A DNA stretch of 12,317 bases from a candidate division WWE3 bacterium (GCA_027002375.1 JALWZX010000061.1:1-12317), one strand, 5' to 3'; positions 1-7,317 are shown, counted from the stretch's first letter. The notes: generated by a model from the letters alone, not told the origin. Translations and numbers: made by a program.

Positions 1-32
1 GGAAAAGTTCGATTCAAAAAGCTAAAAATAAG

Positions 33-52
33 AATGTTGTTATTCCAACGTT
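33..52 (-). terminator. Possible terminator after the tRNA-Ser gene
   Basis: On the minus strand, arms AACGTTG and CAACATT flank a 6-nt loop, with one C-A mismatch, and are followed by a T-rich run (CTTATTTTTAGC). It lies about 40 nt beyond the tRNA 3' end. The stem is short and AT-rich, so this is a weak prediction. Confidence 0.3.
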
Positions 53-89
53 TTCTAAACTCCTAAGCGCCAAAAAATGAACGCTCCCG

Positions 90-177
90 TGGCGGAGGGG
101 GTGGGATTCGAACCCACGTGACCCGAAAGCCGCATGGTTTTCAAGACCAGCCGATTAGTCCACTCTCGCACCCCTCC
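90..177 (-). tRNA. tRNA-Ser (anticodon UGA), CCA encoded
   Basis: This is a class II tRNA that decodes UCA serine codons. On the minus strand the acceptor arms GGAGGGG and CCCCTCC pair over 7 bp, followed by discriminator G and an encoded CCA. The D stem is the 3-bp CGA/TCG type usual for tRNA-Ser. The anticodon loop is CTTGAAA (anticodon TGA), closed by TGGT/ACCA with a C-T mismatch at the outermost pair. The long variable arm GGCT-TTCG-GGTC has a UUCG loop and two G-U pairs. The T arm GTGGG-TTCGAAT-CCCAC is perfect. The 5' end is about 10 nt from the transcription start predicted from its promoter. The mature body without CCA spans 93-177. Confidence 0.96.
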
Positions 178-193
178 GCGAGTTGTGCTTAAC

Positions 194-222
194 ATTCTAT
201 ATAATATTCAGATACTAAACAA
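194..222 (-). promoter_or_regulatory. Promoter of tRNA-Ser
   Basis: On the minus strand there is a -35 TTGTTT (217-222), a 17-bp spacer and a -10 TAGAAT (194-199). The predicted start near 187 leaves a short 5' leader for RNase P to remove. The -35 box directly abuts the hairpin at 224-284, so the tRNA is probably insulated from the upstream gene. Confidence 0.6.
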
Positions 223-223
223 T

Positions 224-284
224 AACGTAAAACACCAACAACAGCTTAATATTTATAAGCATTGATTGCTGGTGTTTTTACGTT
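224..284. terminator. Long two-way terminator-like hairpin
   Basis: Arms AACGTAAAACACCA (224-237) and TGGTGTTTTTACGTT (270-284) are complementary over 14 bp with a one-base bulge. A second, inner pair GCTTA/TAAGC (244-248, 256-260) extends the same hairpin. On either strand the hairpin is preceded by A-rich sequence and its descending arm ends in GGTG plus a T run, as in bidirectional intrinsic terminators. It lies between the stop of the coiled-coil gene and the tRNA promoter, both on the minus strand. Termination is inferred; the T run sits inside the stem rather than cleanly after it. Confidence 0.55.
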
Positions 285-328
285 CCCGATAATCAAATCA
301 GCTATTTAATTACGATTTAAGCGTGTAA

Positions 329-1114
329 TTACCAATTTTCGTGACCTGGGCCACCTGGTTGACTTCCACCTAAATCTGTAATTTCAATTTGTGATTTTAC
401 TGATTCAATTACATCTCTTATCATTGACCTAATTTCGTTTACATCTTTTCTTACGGTTGACACATCTGTTCGTAACTCTTGTTGTACTTCTGCGTACGAA
501 TCTGTATCACTACAGTCTATACGCTTGTTTTTCCATTTTGCTACGAGCGTATCAACTTCTGATTCTAAAGCGACAACTTTCGTGTCAATGTCACTAATTG
601 TTGCGCGCGCTTGCGTAGTGTCATAACCCATTTCGTCAGCAGAGTCTAATAATGCCAATGCATTGGTTTTTGCATTTTCATATTTTGCTTTTGCAACTTC
701 TTTTCTTGATTCATAATTGTTTAGTTCGTTTTTATATTTTGAAACAATGTCTTCGCATGCTTGTGTTATTGACTCTTCATCTGCGCCATTAGGAATGTTA
801 CCGTATCCGCCACCGCCAAGATTACCAAAATCGCCCGAGTCTATCTTTTCTTGTAACGCTTCTGCTTTTGCTTTTGCTTCTTCAGCTTTCTGCTCAGCGG
901 CTTCTGCTCTAGCTTCTGCATCAGCTTGGATTCCCGAATAATCGTCAGGATCAACATATTCATCAGGGTTAACCCCGTGATACCAACCTGCGCTAGATCT
1001 GTTTTCTTGACTATATTCTTTGACTACGAAAACAGTTGCCAATACACCGATTATTAGAAATGCAACTATAAAAAGGTTGAGAAATAATTTATCGTTTTTT
1101 ACTGGTGCTGCCAT
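329..1114 (-). CDS. Membrane-anchored coiled-coil protein of unknown function
   Basis: I do not recognise a family for this 261-residue protein. One hydrophobic segment (about residues 10-31) follows a short lysine-containing N-terminus, suggesting an inner-membrane anchor with the rest outside the cytoplasm. An acidic stretch at 49-60 is followed by an Ala/Glu/Lys heptad-like coiled coil (64-92) and a Gly-rich linker (94-110). A second long helical region (115-245) contains only two cysteines, C120 and C201, which could form a disulfide. The C-terminus is Gly/Pro-rich. The ATG start is supported by a strong Shine-Dalgarno site and an extended -10 promoter. It lies 157 bp downstream of the VirD4-like ATPase gene on the same strand, so a shared role is possible but unproven. 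Confidence 0.85.
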   Translation of the reverse strand: MAAPVKNDKLFLNLFIVAFLIIGVLATVFVVKEYSQENRSSAGWYHGVNPDEYVDPDDYSGIQADAEARAEAAEQKAEEAKAKAEALQEKIDSGDFGNLGGGGYGNIPNGADEESITQACEDIVSKYKNELNNYESRKEVAKAKYENAKTNALALLDSADEMGYDTTQARATISDIDTKVVALESEVDTLVAKWKNKRIDCSDTDSYAEVQQELRTDVSTVRKDVNEIRSMIRDVIESVKSQIEITDLGGSQPGGPGHENW

Positions 1115-1123
1115 ATCTTTAAT

Positions 1124-1132
1124 TCACCCCCT
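1124..1132 (-). promoter_or_regulatory. Strong Shine-Dalgarno site of the coiled-coil gene
   Basis: The minus strand reads AGGGGGTGA, one base from the ideal AGGAGGTGA, 9 nt before the ATG at 1114. It fixes the start codon. It is the only strong ribosome binding site among the protein genes here, suggesting high translation of this gene. Confidence 0.75.
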
Positions 1133-1181
1133 AAAGTTAATGTGTCCTGTCCCCTTGTATTTGTATAAATTTTACGAGTTA

Positions 1182-1190
1182 ATTATATCA
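1182..1190 (-). promoter_or_regulatory. Extended -10 promoter of the coiled-coil gene
   Basis: The minus strand reads TGATATAAT, that is, TG-n-TATAAT with a perfect -10 hexamer (1182-1187). No good -35 box is visible, which is usual for extended -10 promoters. The predicted start near 1175 gives a 5' UTR of about 60 nt containing the Shine-Dalgarno site. The gene can therefore be transcribed independently of the ATPase gene upstream. Confidence 0.65.
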
Positions 1191-1271
1191 CAAACTTATG
1201 AAATAGTTCCTATAAGTAATTGGTAAGTACTATTCATATTATCATTTTAGATATTAATACTTGTATATATT

Positions 1272-3749
1272 CTACAGATTGCTTCTAGCTTTTATTTCTT
1301 GCTCTACTATAAATCTATTTCTTCCATATTTTTGCCTACTTAACTCTTTTATTCTATCCCCTCTTTCTTTGCTTCTGTCTAAAGATGTATACATGTTCCA
1401 ATCTGTTGTCATTGCAAATGGTGGCGATGGTTGACCTTGTACCAGCATTTTCATATAAGTTCTACCTACTTTGTTATTCATTAGATCCGTTTTGTTAAAT
1501 GTTGGATCAAAATATTTTTCAAGATATTCTGCGTCTTCTGTACCTACTCTGAATATTGCCATACTACCGACGTTTCCAAATATAGCATCTTTTACACCTT
1601 CAGGTAATTGGCCTATAAACTGGTTGGCAACTGCTAAATTTAGTTTGTATTTTCTTGCCTCTGATAAAATTGTTTCAATGTCTGGTGTTGTGTAGTTTTG
1701 GAATTCATCTATATATAAATAGAAATCTTCTAGTTCTTGCCCTCTTTCTATTTTTTCTACACGAGCAAATGCAGACGCTAATATTCTTGGCACGATTAAT
1801 AACCCTAAAAATTTAGAGTTTTCTGCACCTAATTTACCTTTTGATAAATCTGCTAATAGAATTTTCTTATTGTCCATTATGTATTGCAGATCGAATGCAG
1901 ATTTCTCTTGACCTAGCATGTATCTCATTGTTTTTTCTGTGACAAATCTGTCTAATTTGGATACAAAGTATCCCATAACCTCACCTTTTCTGGATTTGGT
2001 TGTGTTGGCAACTTCGTCTGTCCAATATCTTACTACTAACGGGTCTTTTATATAATCTAGGTAGGTTTTATGGAAATTCTCATCGGTTAGTAAACGTACG
2101 ACTTCCACCAAACTACCACCAGGCTTACTCATAACTGTCAACATACAATTTCTTAGAGCACGTTCAAGTTGAGGGCCCATTATACCTTGCCTATTAGGGT
2201 CATATAATTCATATAACATGTCTATGAACTTATTTATAACGATATCTTTTTCTTTGTCAGTTTTTACGTCTAATATATTAAGACCCATTGGTCTATCACT
2301 AGCCGGGTCGAAATAAATTACATCATCAATTCTTTCTTCTGGAATCATTTGAACGATATCGTTTACAGCTTCACCATGCGGATCTATAAATGCAATGCCC
2401 TTACCTGCTTTTATGTCTTGAATTGCCATCATTTTCATAAGAACAGATTTACCAACACCTGTAGTACCCAATATATACATATGTCTTCGACGATCTTCTT
2501 CAGTCATATATATATTTACTTTTTGCCCTCTGAATTCTGAATACCCTAAATACAAACCACTTTCTGGCAAATCTATAGGTGCTGACGAGCCACGACTACG
2601 CAACCAGTTAATTTTCGGTGTTCTTACATCTTTGTTAGGCAAATGCCAAAGCGTTGCTAATTCTGCAGTATTAAATATACTCCAACCTTTGTACCAATTT
2701 TTATCTAGAAGTTTTGGAATTCCAAACGGTAATTTAACCTCACTTACTACTGGAAACATCCTAGCTAAGAAACTAATAATATAGTAATGATCAAATCGTT
2801 TTTTGCCTTTTGTTAGTGTATTAAACGTAGGGTTATTAAATTGCCCAAAAGATCTTTCTAGATTACTTAAATTTACCTTTGCTGAGGCTGAATCAGGCGA
2901 TACTGATACTAATCTAATAACTGTTTCAAAACCAACTTTATTTATTTTCTCACCTATTTTAGAAAGATTTTCTTCGTCTACTCTAGACATTTTAGGGCCC
3001 TTGGGTTTTCCTTCACTATCTGTTGCATTATGTTTTTGCACAAATTTTTGTATATAATCTTTACCAGCATCTTGCCACTTGTTGGTTGCAGGTCTAATTA
3101 TCATTTGATAGGCTAGAGCTTCATTTTCTTGTAATTTACTCATAACAGAAGTTAGTACTGACATAGAGTCTGTTTTCATATCTTCGTATGTATTTATTGG
3201 GAAATAAGGCGCTTTTTTCTGAACGAGACTTGAATATTCTACAACACCATCCGATTTCCAAATGTTCCAAGGGTCTACTCTTTTAACTTCGGCTTCAGCC
3301 CACACAGCATTTATTTGCTTTTCAACTAAATGCGCCAAGTGTTTAGGAGCTACTGCGTAGAAATCTATCGAGTCTTGAGTTCCCACAATTTCAAAGGAAA
3401 TGTGGTCTTGCTCTTTTAAAGAATTCATAAACCCGCTTTTTCTCATACCATAAAAACTAGTATATAATTGCTCTACTGCGGCGTTTTCTAATTCTATTTC
3501 TTCTGGGATTTGAATCTGAAGAAATACTTTATCTTTTAAAGTTCTTGAACGGTTTTTAAAACGTAGATAAAAAAGGTAAAACTTTACACCATAATATATT
3601 GCAAAACCTAAAAGCAAAAGGAAGATCGCAAGAGCTAATGCGACTAAAGCGTAATATAAAACTTGATCTAATATTGAGGGCGCTGCAGGTACTGTATTAT
3701 ATGTTTGTGCATTAGTGACGTGATTTGCAGCATGTACTACATTGGGCAT
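1272..3749 (-). CDS. Type IV secretion/conjugation ATPase, VirD4/TraG/TraD-like
   Basis: This 825-residue protein is a membrane-anchored AAA+ DNA-pumping ATPase of the VirD4/TraG/HerA superfamily. A transmembrane segment lies at about residues 30-62. A large N-terminal region of unknown fold (about 70-380) resembles the uncharacterised domain found before such ATPases in Patescibacteria. The motor domain begins near 395. Walker A is GTTGVGKS (428-435), followed by IDPHGE (455-460), which is typical of this family. Walker B is FYLYIDEFQNY (676-686) with catalytic D681/E682. The TraG/TraD-like C-terminal part includes EARKYKLNLAVANQF (697-711). By homology it would hydrolyse ATP to move DNA, or protein-DNA, across the membrane. 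No relaxase, VirB4 or pilus gene is visible nearby, so the substrate is unknown; HerA-like or DNA-uptake roles are alternatives. It lacks a Shine-Dalgarno site and appears almost leaderless. Confidence 0.9.
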   Translation of the reverse strand: MPNVVHAANHVTNAQTYNTVPAAPSILDQVLYYALVALALAIFLLLLGFAIYYGVKFYLFYLRFKNRSRTLKDKVFLQIQIPEEIELENAAVEQLYTSFYGMRKSGFMNSLKEQDHISFEIVGTQDSIDFYAVAPKHLAHLVEKQINAVWAEAEVKRVDPWNIWKSDGVVEYSSLVQKKAPYFPINTYEDMKTDSMSVLTSVMSKLQENEALAYQMIIRPATNKWQDAGKDYIQKFVQKHNATDSEGKPKGPKMSRVDEENLSKIGEKINKVGFETVIRLVSVSPDSASAKVNLSNLERSFGQFNNPTFNTLTKGKKRFDHYYIISFLARMFPVVSEVKLPFGIPKLLDKNWYKGWSIFNTAELATLWHLPNKDVRTPKINWLRSRGSSAPIDLPESGLYLGYSEFRGQKVNIYMTEEDRRRHMYILGTTGVGKSVLMKMMAIQDIKAGKGIAFIDPHGEAVNDIVQMIPEERIDDVIYFDPASDRPMGLNILDVKTDKEKDIVINKFIDMLYELYDPNRQGIMGPQLERALRNCMLTVMSKPGGSLVEVVRLLTDENFHKTYLDYIKDPLVVRYWTDEVANTTKSRKGEVMGYFVSKLDRFVTEKTMRYMLGQEKSAFDLQYIMDNKKILLADLSKGKLGAENSKFLGLLIVPRILASAFARVEKIERGQELEDFYLYIDEFQNYTTPDIETILSEARKYKLNLAVANQFIGQLPEGVKDAIFGNVGSMAIFRVGTEDAEYLEKYFDPTFNKTDLMNNKVGRTYMKMLVQGQPSPPFAMTTDWNMYTSLDRSKERGDRIKELSRQKYGRNRFIVEQEIKARSNL

Positions 3750-3758
3750 GGTATTTTT

Positions 3759-3767
3759 ATTCTAACA
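3759..3767 (-). promoter_or_regulatory. Extended -10 promoter of the VirD4-like gene
   Basis: The minus strand reads TGTTAGAAT (TG-n-TAGAAT) within TGTGTTAGAAT. The predicted transcription start near 3752 is only about 3 nt before the ATG at 3749, which would make the mRNA essentially leaderless. No -35 box is evident. Confidence 0.5.
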
Positions 3768-3825
3768 CAATTTAATTTATCTATATATTGGATGATAACG
3801 TATTAAATACGATTTTCAACCAGTG

Positions 3826-3834
3826 TGTTAAAAT
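3826..3834 (+). promoter_or_regulatory. Extended -10 promoter of the YdjM-like gene
   Basis: The plus strand reads TGTTAAAAT within TGTGTTAAAAT, nearly the same motif as the divergent promoter at 3759-3767. The predicted start near 3841 leaves about 9 nt (AGAAAAAAA) before the ATG at 3850, with no Shine-Dalgarno site. Confidence 0.5.
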
Positions 3835-3849
3835 CATTTTAGAAAAAAA

Positions 3850-4368
3850 ATGTCACCACTCGGACACCTTGCAACTACATATATTATAGCTTTCGCATTT
3901 TCAGTTATCTTTAATGTGCAAATGAGCTGGTACGAACTAATTCTAATTCTTATTTTCGCAAACTTTATAGATTTTGATTATTTAATCGGGCGTATTTTTG
4001 GTAAAAAAGGTGAAGCACATCATGGGTTTATTACTCACACACCATTTGGGGTGTTTATTTTATGGTTAATATTTGTTTTTACGGTTTTCTATAATAGTTC
4101 GGTGGAAATTAAAGTTCTTTTGTTAATTACAATGATGGCTCATTTGGTGTTAGACGAAATTCAATATATATTATATAGAGCAGGAATTCAGCCAGACACA
4201 CCACATAAACAAATTAATTGGCTCTACCCTATTCATAAACACAAGCCTAAACAATTAGAAAGAAAAAAAGCAAAAGAGATTGCTCAAAAGATGAAACCGT
4301 TACTTATATCAGAAAGTGTTATTATTCTTATTGCAATTTTGTTGTTTGTGTGGAATTGGGTAAGTTAG
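3850..4368 (+). CDS. YdjM-like membrane-bound putative metal-dependent hydrolase
   Basis: This 172-residue protein has about four or five hydrophobic segments (about 9-45, 62-80, 88-105, 153-170) and the His/Asp pattern of the YdjM family (LexA-binding, inner-membrane putative hydrolase). Visible motifs are GHLATTY (H6), DFDYLIG (D41, D43), HHGFITHTP (H57, H58, H63) and AHLVLDE (H98, D102), followed by PIHKH (127-131). These residues probably bind metal near the membrane face. The substrate of the family is not established. The length is near that of other members, so the gene looks intact. It diverges from the VirD4-like gene and converges on the peptidase gene with a 49-bp gap that holds no clear terminator. 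Confidence 0.8.
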   Translation: MSPLGHLATTYIIAFAFSVIFNVQMSWYELILILIFANFIDFDYLIGRIFGKKGEAHHGFITHTPFGVFILWLIFVFTVFYNSSVEIKVLLLITMMAHLVLDEIQYILYRAGIQPDTPHKQINWLYPIHKHKPKQLERKKAKEIAQKMKPLLISESVIILIAILLFVWNWVS

Positions 4369-4417
4369 AACTGTCATGAATCGAAACACGTCGTTTATAT
4401 TAGAGGATCGTAGAGTT

Positions 4418-5143
4418 TTATATCTTGATTGGATTTCCAGCTTGTAACAACTCACCGCCAGTTATAATTAATGCATCATAATCTCTCATAGCATATGCTT
4501 CAACATTAAGGTCATTAGGAATCATACTTTTCACAGCTGGAAGCATAATGTCCTCAAAATGTGGGTAAACTTCAAAATCAATAATACCCAACGGAGACAC
4601 ATTTTCTATTTCAACATCTTGTTCACCCATAAAATGTCTAGCAAAATACGTTGTTTTCGGTAAAGTCATAGCACCTGCACTAAAACCAACGAATGGTTTA
4701 CCCGATCTTATAATTTTCACAATATATTCTCGTATTTCTATATCGTCAATGGCTTTCAATAACCTTGAAGCTAATCCACCACTGAATGATATAACATCAC
4801 ATCTTTTTAACGATTCTAATATCAAGCTTTTTGGCCATCTTTCAATATCTAATTGTTTTAAGTACATATTATTCAAAGTAGTAAACTGTTCTAAATAAGA
4901 GTAACTCATCTGCATCTTTTCTGTTCCAATACCAGCGTTTGGTATCAATACTACCTTTAAATCGTCTAATTCACTTTTTAACATTCGCTCTAATACGGGT
5001 TTTAATGACCCTATAAAGTTTTCAGATGACAAAATCACATTAAGATTCTTATCATCATAATCTCTTATTTTTGTAATTTTGGATTTATTTGAAAATATTT
5101 TATCGAGTTCGTCTTGAGATTTTTTGAGTTGCGAATAAGACAT
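4418..5143 (-). CDS. Peptidase E-like (S51) / class I glutamine amidotransferase-like protein
   Basis: This 241-residue cytoplasmic protein resembles dipeptidase E, which cleaves N-terminal Asp from dipeptides and small peptides. The nucleophile elbow GFSAGA (153-158) contains the likely catalytic Ser155. H195 in YPHFED matches the family histidine (NPH in the enterobacterial enzyme), and D176 in GEQDVE is a candidate third residue. The SGGLAS stretch (121-126) sits where the family has GGGN, so one glycine is replaced by serine. The N-terminal 30 residues are extra and charged. No signal peptide is visible. The start lies 9 bp after the stop of the upstream gene at 5153, so the two genes are probably co-transcribed. 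A cyanophycinase-like relative is an alternative reading. Confidence 0.82.
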   Translation of the reverse strand: MSYSQLKKSQDELDKIFSNKSKITKIRDYDDKNLNVILSSENFIGSLKPVLERMLKSELDDLKVVLIPNAGIGTEKMQMSYSYLEQFTTLNNMYLKQLDIERWPKSLILESLKRCDVISFSGGLASRLLKAIDDIEIREYIVKIIRSGKPFVGFSAGAMTLPKTTYFARHFMGEQDVEIENVSPLGIIDFEVYPHFEDIMLPAVKSMIPNDLNVEAYAMRDYDALIITGGELLQAGNPIKI

Positions 5144-5152
5144 GGTTAGATT

Positions 5153-5620
5153 TTAGTTTAAGTTTTGTTCTGGGGAATCTGGATCACCAGTTGCCACACG
5201 TAACCCTTTACCCCATGTACCAGCATTTCCAGGATTAAAACCTTTTGGTGAAGTTGGTAATATCCTTCCGGAAGAAATACTTGCTATTGCTACAGTATCA
5301 GGGTCTATTACGTCAGAGTAACTAGCTCTTCCATCTGTAAAGTCGTCACTACTAGTAGGAGTTTGTGTGTCAGAAGATACAGGTATTCTTTGTGCATCTC
5401 TAACAGAACTAATTTGTTGGGCTTGAACAATCTTTTGACCTGGGATACCTTCTGCCAATCCGTTATTTGTTGATATCTCGGACTGAGTAGGTCTAACACT
5501 TCCACCGCTCGCACCAGTAGTCAAATTTTTTGACAAAACCAGCTCATCATTCAAGCTTGCATTAGAATGCACTTCTTGATCTGTAGGTCCTGTAGCTGTA
5601 ATTTTACTTTCTGGCACCAT
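5153..5620 (-). CDS. Hypothetical Ser/Thr/Pro-rich, probably disordered protein
   Basis: I recognise no family. The reading frame gives 155 residues from the ATG at 5620, or 159 from an in-frame TTG at 5632; neither has a Shine-Dalgarno site, and ATG is preferred. The protein is rich in Ser, Thr, Gly, Pro, Asn and Asp, has no cysteine and no transmembrane segment or signal peptide, and shows little regular secondary structure potential. It may be an unstructured cytoplasmic protein or a linker-like substrate. A TTGACA promoter sits just upstream and the peptidase E-like gene follows after 9 bp. The pairing suggests a link, but no function can be read from the sequence. The low complexity leaves some doubt that it is a conserved gene. 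Confidence 0.6.
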   Translation of the reverse strand: MVPESKITATGPTDQEVHSNASLNDELVLSKNLTTGASGGSVRPTQSEISTNNGLAEGIPGQKIVQAQQISSVRDAQRIPVSSDTQTPTSSDDFTDGRASYSDVIDPDTVAIASISSGRILPTSPKGFNPGNAGTWGKGLRVATGDPDSPEQNLN

Positions 5621-5654
5621 ACTATCGGGCAAAATAATTAAATCTATATATCAA

Positions 5655-5682
5655 GTAATACCACATTTTTCACATTTGTCAA
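5655..5682 (-). promoter_or_regulatory. Promoter of the hypothetical/peptidase pair
   Basis: On the minus strand there is a perfect -35 TTGACA (5677-5682), a 16-bp spacer and a -10 TATTAC (5655-5660) preceded by TGG, so it also has an extended -10. The predicted start near 5648 lies about 28 nt before the ATG at 5620, which fits ATG better than the TTG at 5632. Confidence 0.6.
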
Positions 5683-5732
5683 GTGGGCTATGGGTCTGTA
5701 GACAAACTCCCCTATAATATTAGCCTAAACTC

Positions 5733-5761
5733 TTGATTTCGCTAATGAAACAAACTATACT
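5733..5761 (+). promoter_or_regulatory. Promoter of the 436-residue membrane protein gene
   Basis: There is a -35 TTGATT (5733-5738), an exact 17-bp spacer and a -10 TATACT (5756-5761). The predicted start near 5768 gives a 5' UTR of about 75 nt. An isolated TATAAT at 5713-5718 has no matching -35 box and is less likely. Confidence 0.55.
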
Positions 5762-5842
5762 AAACAAAATAACTTGTTGCAATAGTTTTGTTTTGCACAA
5801 TTATTTGATCTAAAAGTACTTGTTTCTCTGCCCGCATTTATC

Positions 5843-7153
5843 ATGAGACAAAAAATGAGGAACTTGGTTTCTTATACACTTGTTGCTATTTCTGCAATTT
5901 TTGGTGCACTTGGAATTATAACCTTAGCAACGTGGCATAGTACACTTACCCCATCTACATATACTAATGCGTTAGAAGAATCAGGCGTATATTCTAATAT
6001 GGCAAAAACCATAGAAACGTACGCTACTACCAAGGTTTTTAATTTAAATTCCATTTTAACCGATGAAATTATTAGTTCAGTGAATGAATCTGTTGCTGGC
6101 ACTGAATATGAGAAGTATATTGATAATCCATTTGTTAACAGTATAATTCATCAAATCACAAATAAAATTGCCATAAAATTAACTGATTCTATCGCTCAAT
6201 CGTTTGATCTTGAGAAAAATATAGAGAAATTGGGCAATAAAATGATTACAGAGCACATAACCTGGTTGAGGAATTCAAATTACGAGCGACCTATCGAACT
6301 TGCTTTAGTTCCACCAAAAGATGAGATTAAGAATATGTCTAATGAAGATGTAATCAAGCTGATTGGCACATATATTACAGTGTCTAAATACGACTTAAAT
6401 AAGCTTTCTAAATGTCAAAGCGATGCAGAAGAAGAGAAGAATTTAGAATATATATCTGAGGGGGAATTCACAAGTTTGACCTGTACTTCAGTAGAAATTC
6501 AAAATTCTTTAATATCAGCCATTGAATCTGAAAATACAAATAGTGATACCAATCAAGGAAAAATTGTAACAGCTATTCACGATTATATTTATGCATTTAT
6601 GGATCAATCTAAGTTGGCGCAAATTTTAACTATGATCAAAAATGTCTTATATGTAGTGAGTTATATAAAATACGTTGCACATGCAGAAAGAATCACCGTT
6701 GAAACAGTAAAATACGGTTCTATAATACTTTTAGGGCTTTCATTAATCACAAGCACAATCGCCTATTTCATAAAGAAAACAAGGAGTATATTAACATGGG
6801 TGCATACATATACGATTGTTGCGATGCTTACAATTTTGTATGCATTGTTTCAGATTTCAATTGTATCTACAATTATAGGTAAACTATTGCCAACAAGTTA
6901 TCCAAATTTAAGTATAAGCGATATACCTGTGGCAAATATTTCTATGCTTGCAATAAGTATTAGGAACTTTGTCTTAATGGTACACAAAACAATTAATATG
7001 TTTGTTCTTAAAACTGGCTTTACTATTTTGATTGTAATGATAATGATTTATGTAGGTAAATTTGTATATTTTAGATATAAGCTGAAAGAAAAAACTAAAA
7101 AGTATTATAAATTATGGAAAAAGAAGGCAAATTCTGTTGTGAGTACAAAATGA
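5843..7153 (+). CDS. Multi-pass membrane protein of unknown function with a large extracytoplasmic domain
   Basis: This 436-residue protein has an N-terminal transmembrane segment (about 8-30), a long hydrophilic, mostly helical region (31-285) and about three further membrane segments (291-309, 317-345, 387-407). It ends in a strongly basic cytoplasmic tail (411-436). The topology puts the 31-285 region outside the cytoplasm. Its two cysteines, C191 and C214, could form a disulfide. The stretch LTPSTYTNALEESGVYSNM (35-53) resembles the L-P-x-x-Y...GVY pattern just after the first membrane segment in other bacterial membrane proteins of unknown role. ATG at 5843 is used; ATG at 5855 is an alternative removing four residues. 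No Shine-Dalgarno site is seen. No function can be assigned. Confidence 0.85.
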   Translation: MRQKMRNLVSYTLVAISAIFGALGIITLATWHSTLTPSTYTNALEESGVYSNMAKTIETYATTKVFNLNSILTDEIISSVNESVAGTEYEKYIDNPFVNSIIHQITNKIAIKLTDSIAQSFDLEKNIEKLGNKMITEHITWLRNSNYERPIELALVPPKDEIKNMSNEDVIKLIGTYITVSKYDLNKLSKCQSDAEEEKNLEYISEGEFTSLTCTSVEIQNSLISAIESENTNSDTNQGKIVTAIHDYIYAFMDQSKLAQILTMIKNVLYVVSYIKYVAHAERITVETVKYGSIILLGLSLITSTIAYFIKKTRSILTWVHTYTIVAMLTILYALFQISIVSTIIGKLLPTSYPNLSISDIPVANISMLAISIRNFVLMVHKTINMFVLKTGFTILIVMIMIYVGKFVYFRYKLKEKTKKYYKLWKKKANSVVSTK

Positions 7154-7161
7154 TTTTGTGT

Positions 7162-7177
7162 TGTTTTTCGAAAAACA
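7162..7177. repeat. Perfect 16-bp palindrome after the membrane protein gene
   Basis: The sequence is TGTTTTTCGAAAAACA, 9 bp beyond the TGA stop. A perfect palindrome with a T run in one arm may help 3' end formation or bind a dimeric protein. It lacks a G+C-rich stem, so a standard terminator is doubtful. Just upstream, ACAAAA-TGA-TTTTGT (7145-7159) forms a second small inverted repeat with the stop codon as its loop. Confidence 0.45.
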
Positions 7178-7250
7178 TAATTTGTACACACGATATAGAA
7201 TAGCTGCAAGTTGATCATTTCTAGTGTCTGTGGGTGAGCATTTTTTCCTG

Positions 7251-7274
7251 TTGCGGCAGCGTAAGCTGTCGCAA
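7251..7274 (+). repeat. 10-bp hairpin with GTAA loop between the membrane protein and ABC genes
   Basis: Arms TTGCGGCAGC and GCTGTCGCAA pair over 10 bp (one G-U) around a GTAA loop of the stable GNRA class. It is G+C-rich against its surroundings and not followed by a T run, so it is more likely a folded RNA element than a simple terminator. Bases 7259-7270 are also perfectly complementary to 7364-7375, inside the terminator-like hairpin before the ABC gene. Confidence 0.7.
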
Positions 7275-7317
7275 ATTTAATTACTCAATTACATATATAA
7301 CCTAAAACCGATCAGAC

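Noticed and set aside
1202..1234. AATAGT/ACTATT inverted repeat downstream of the VirD4-like gene
   Set aside because: Six AT-rich pairs, no T run afterwards; too weak to call a terminator.
5713..5718. TATAAT in the gap before the 436-residue gene
   Set aside because: No -35 box or TG extension at proper spacing; the TTGATT/TATACT pair downstream is better.
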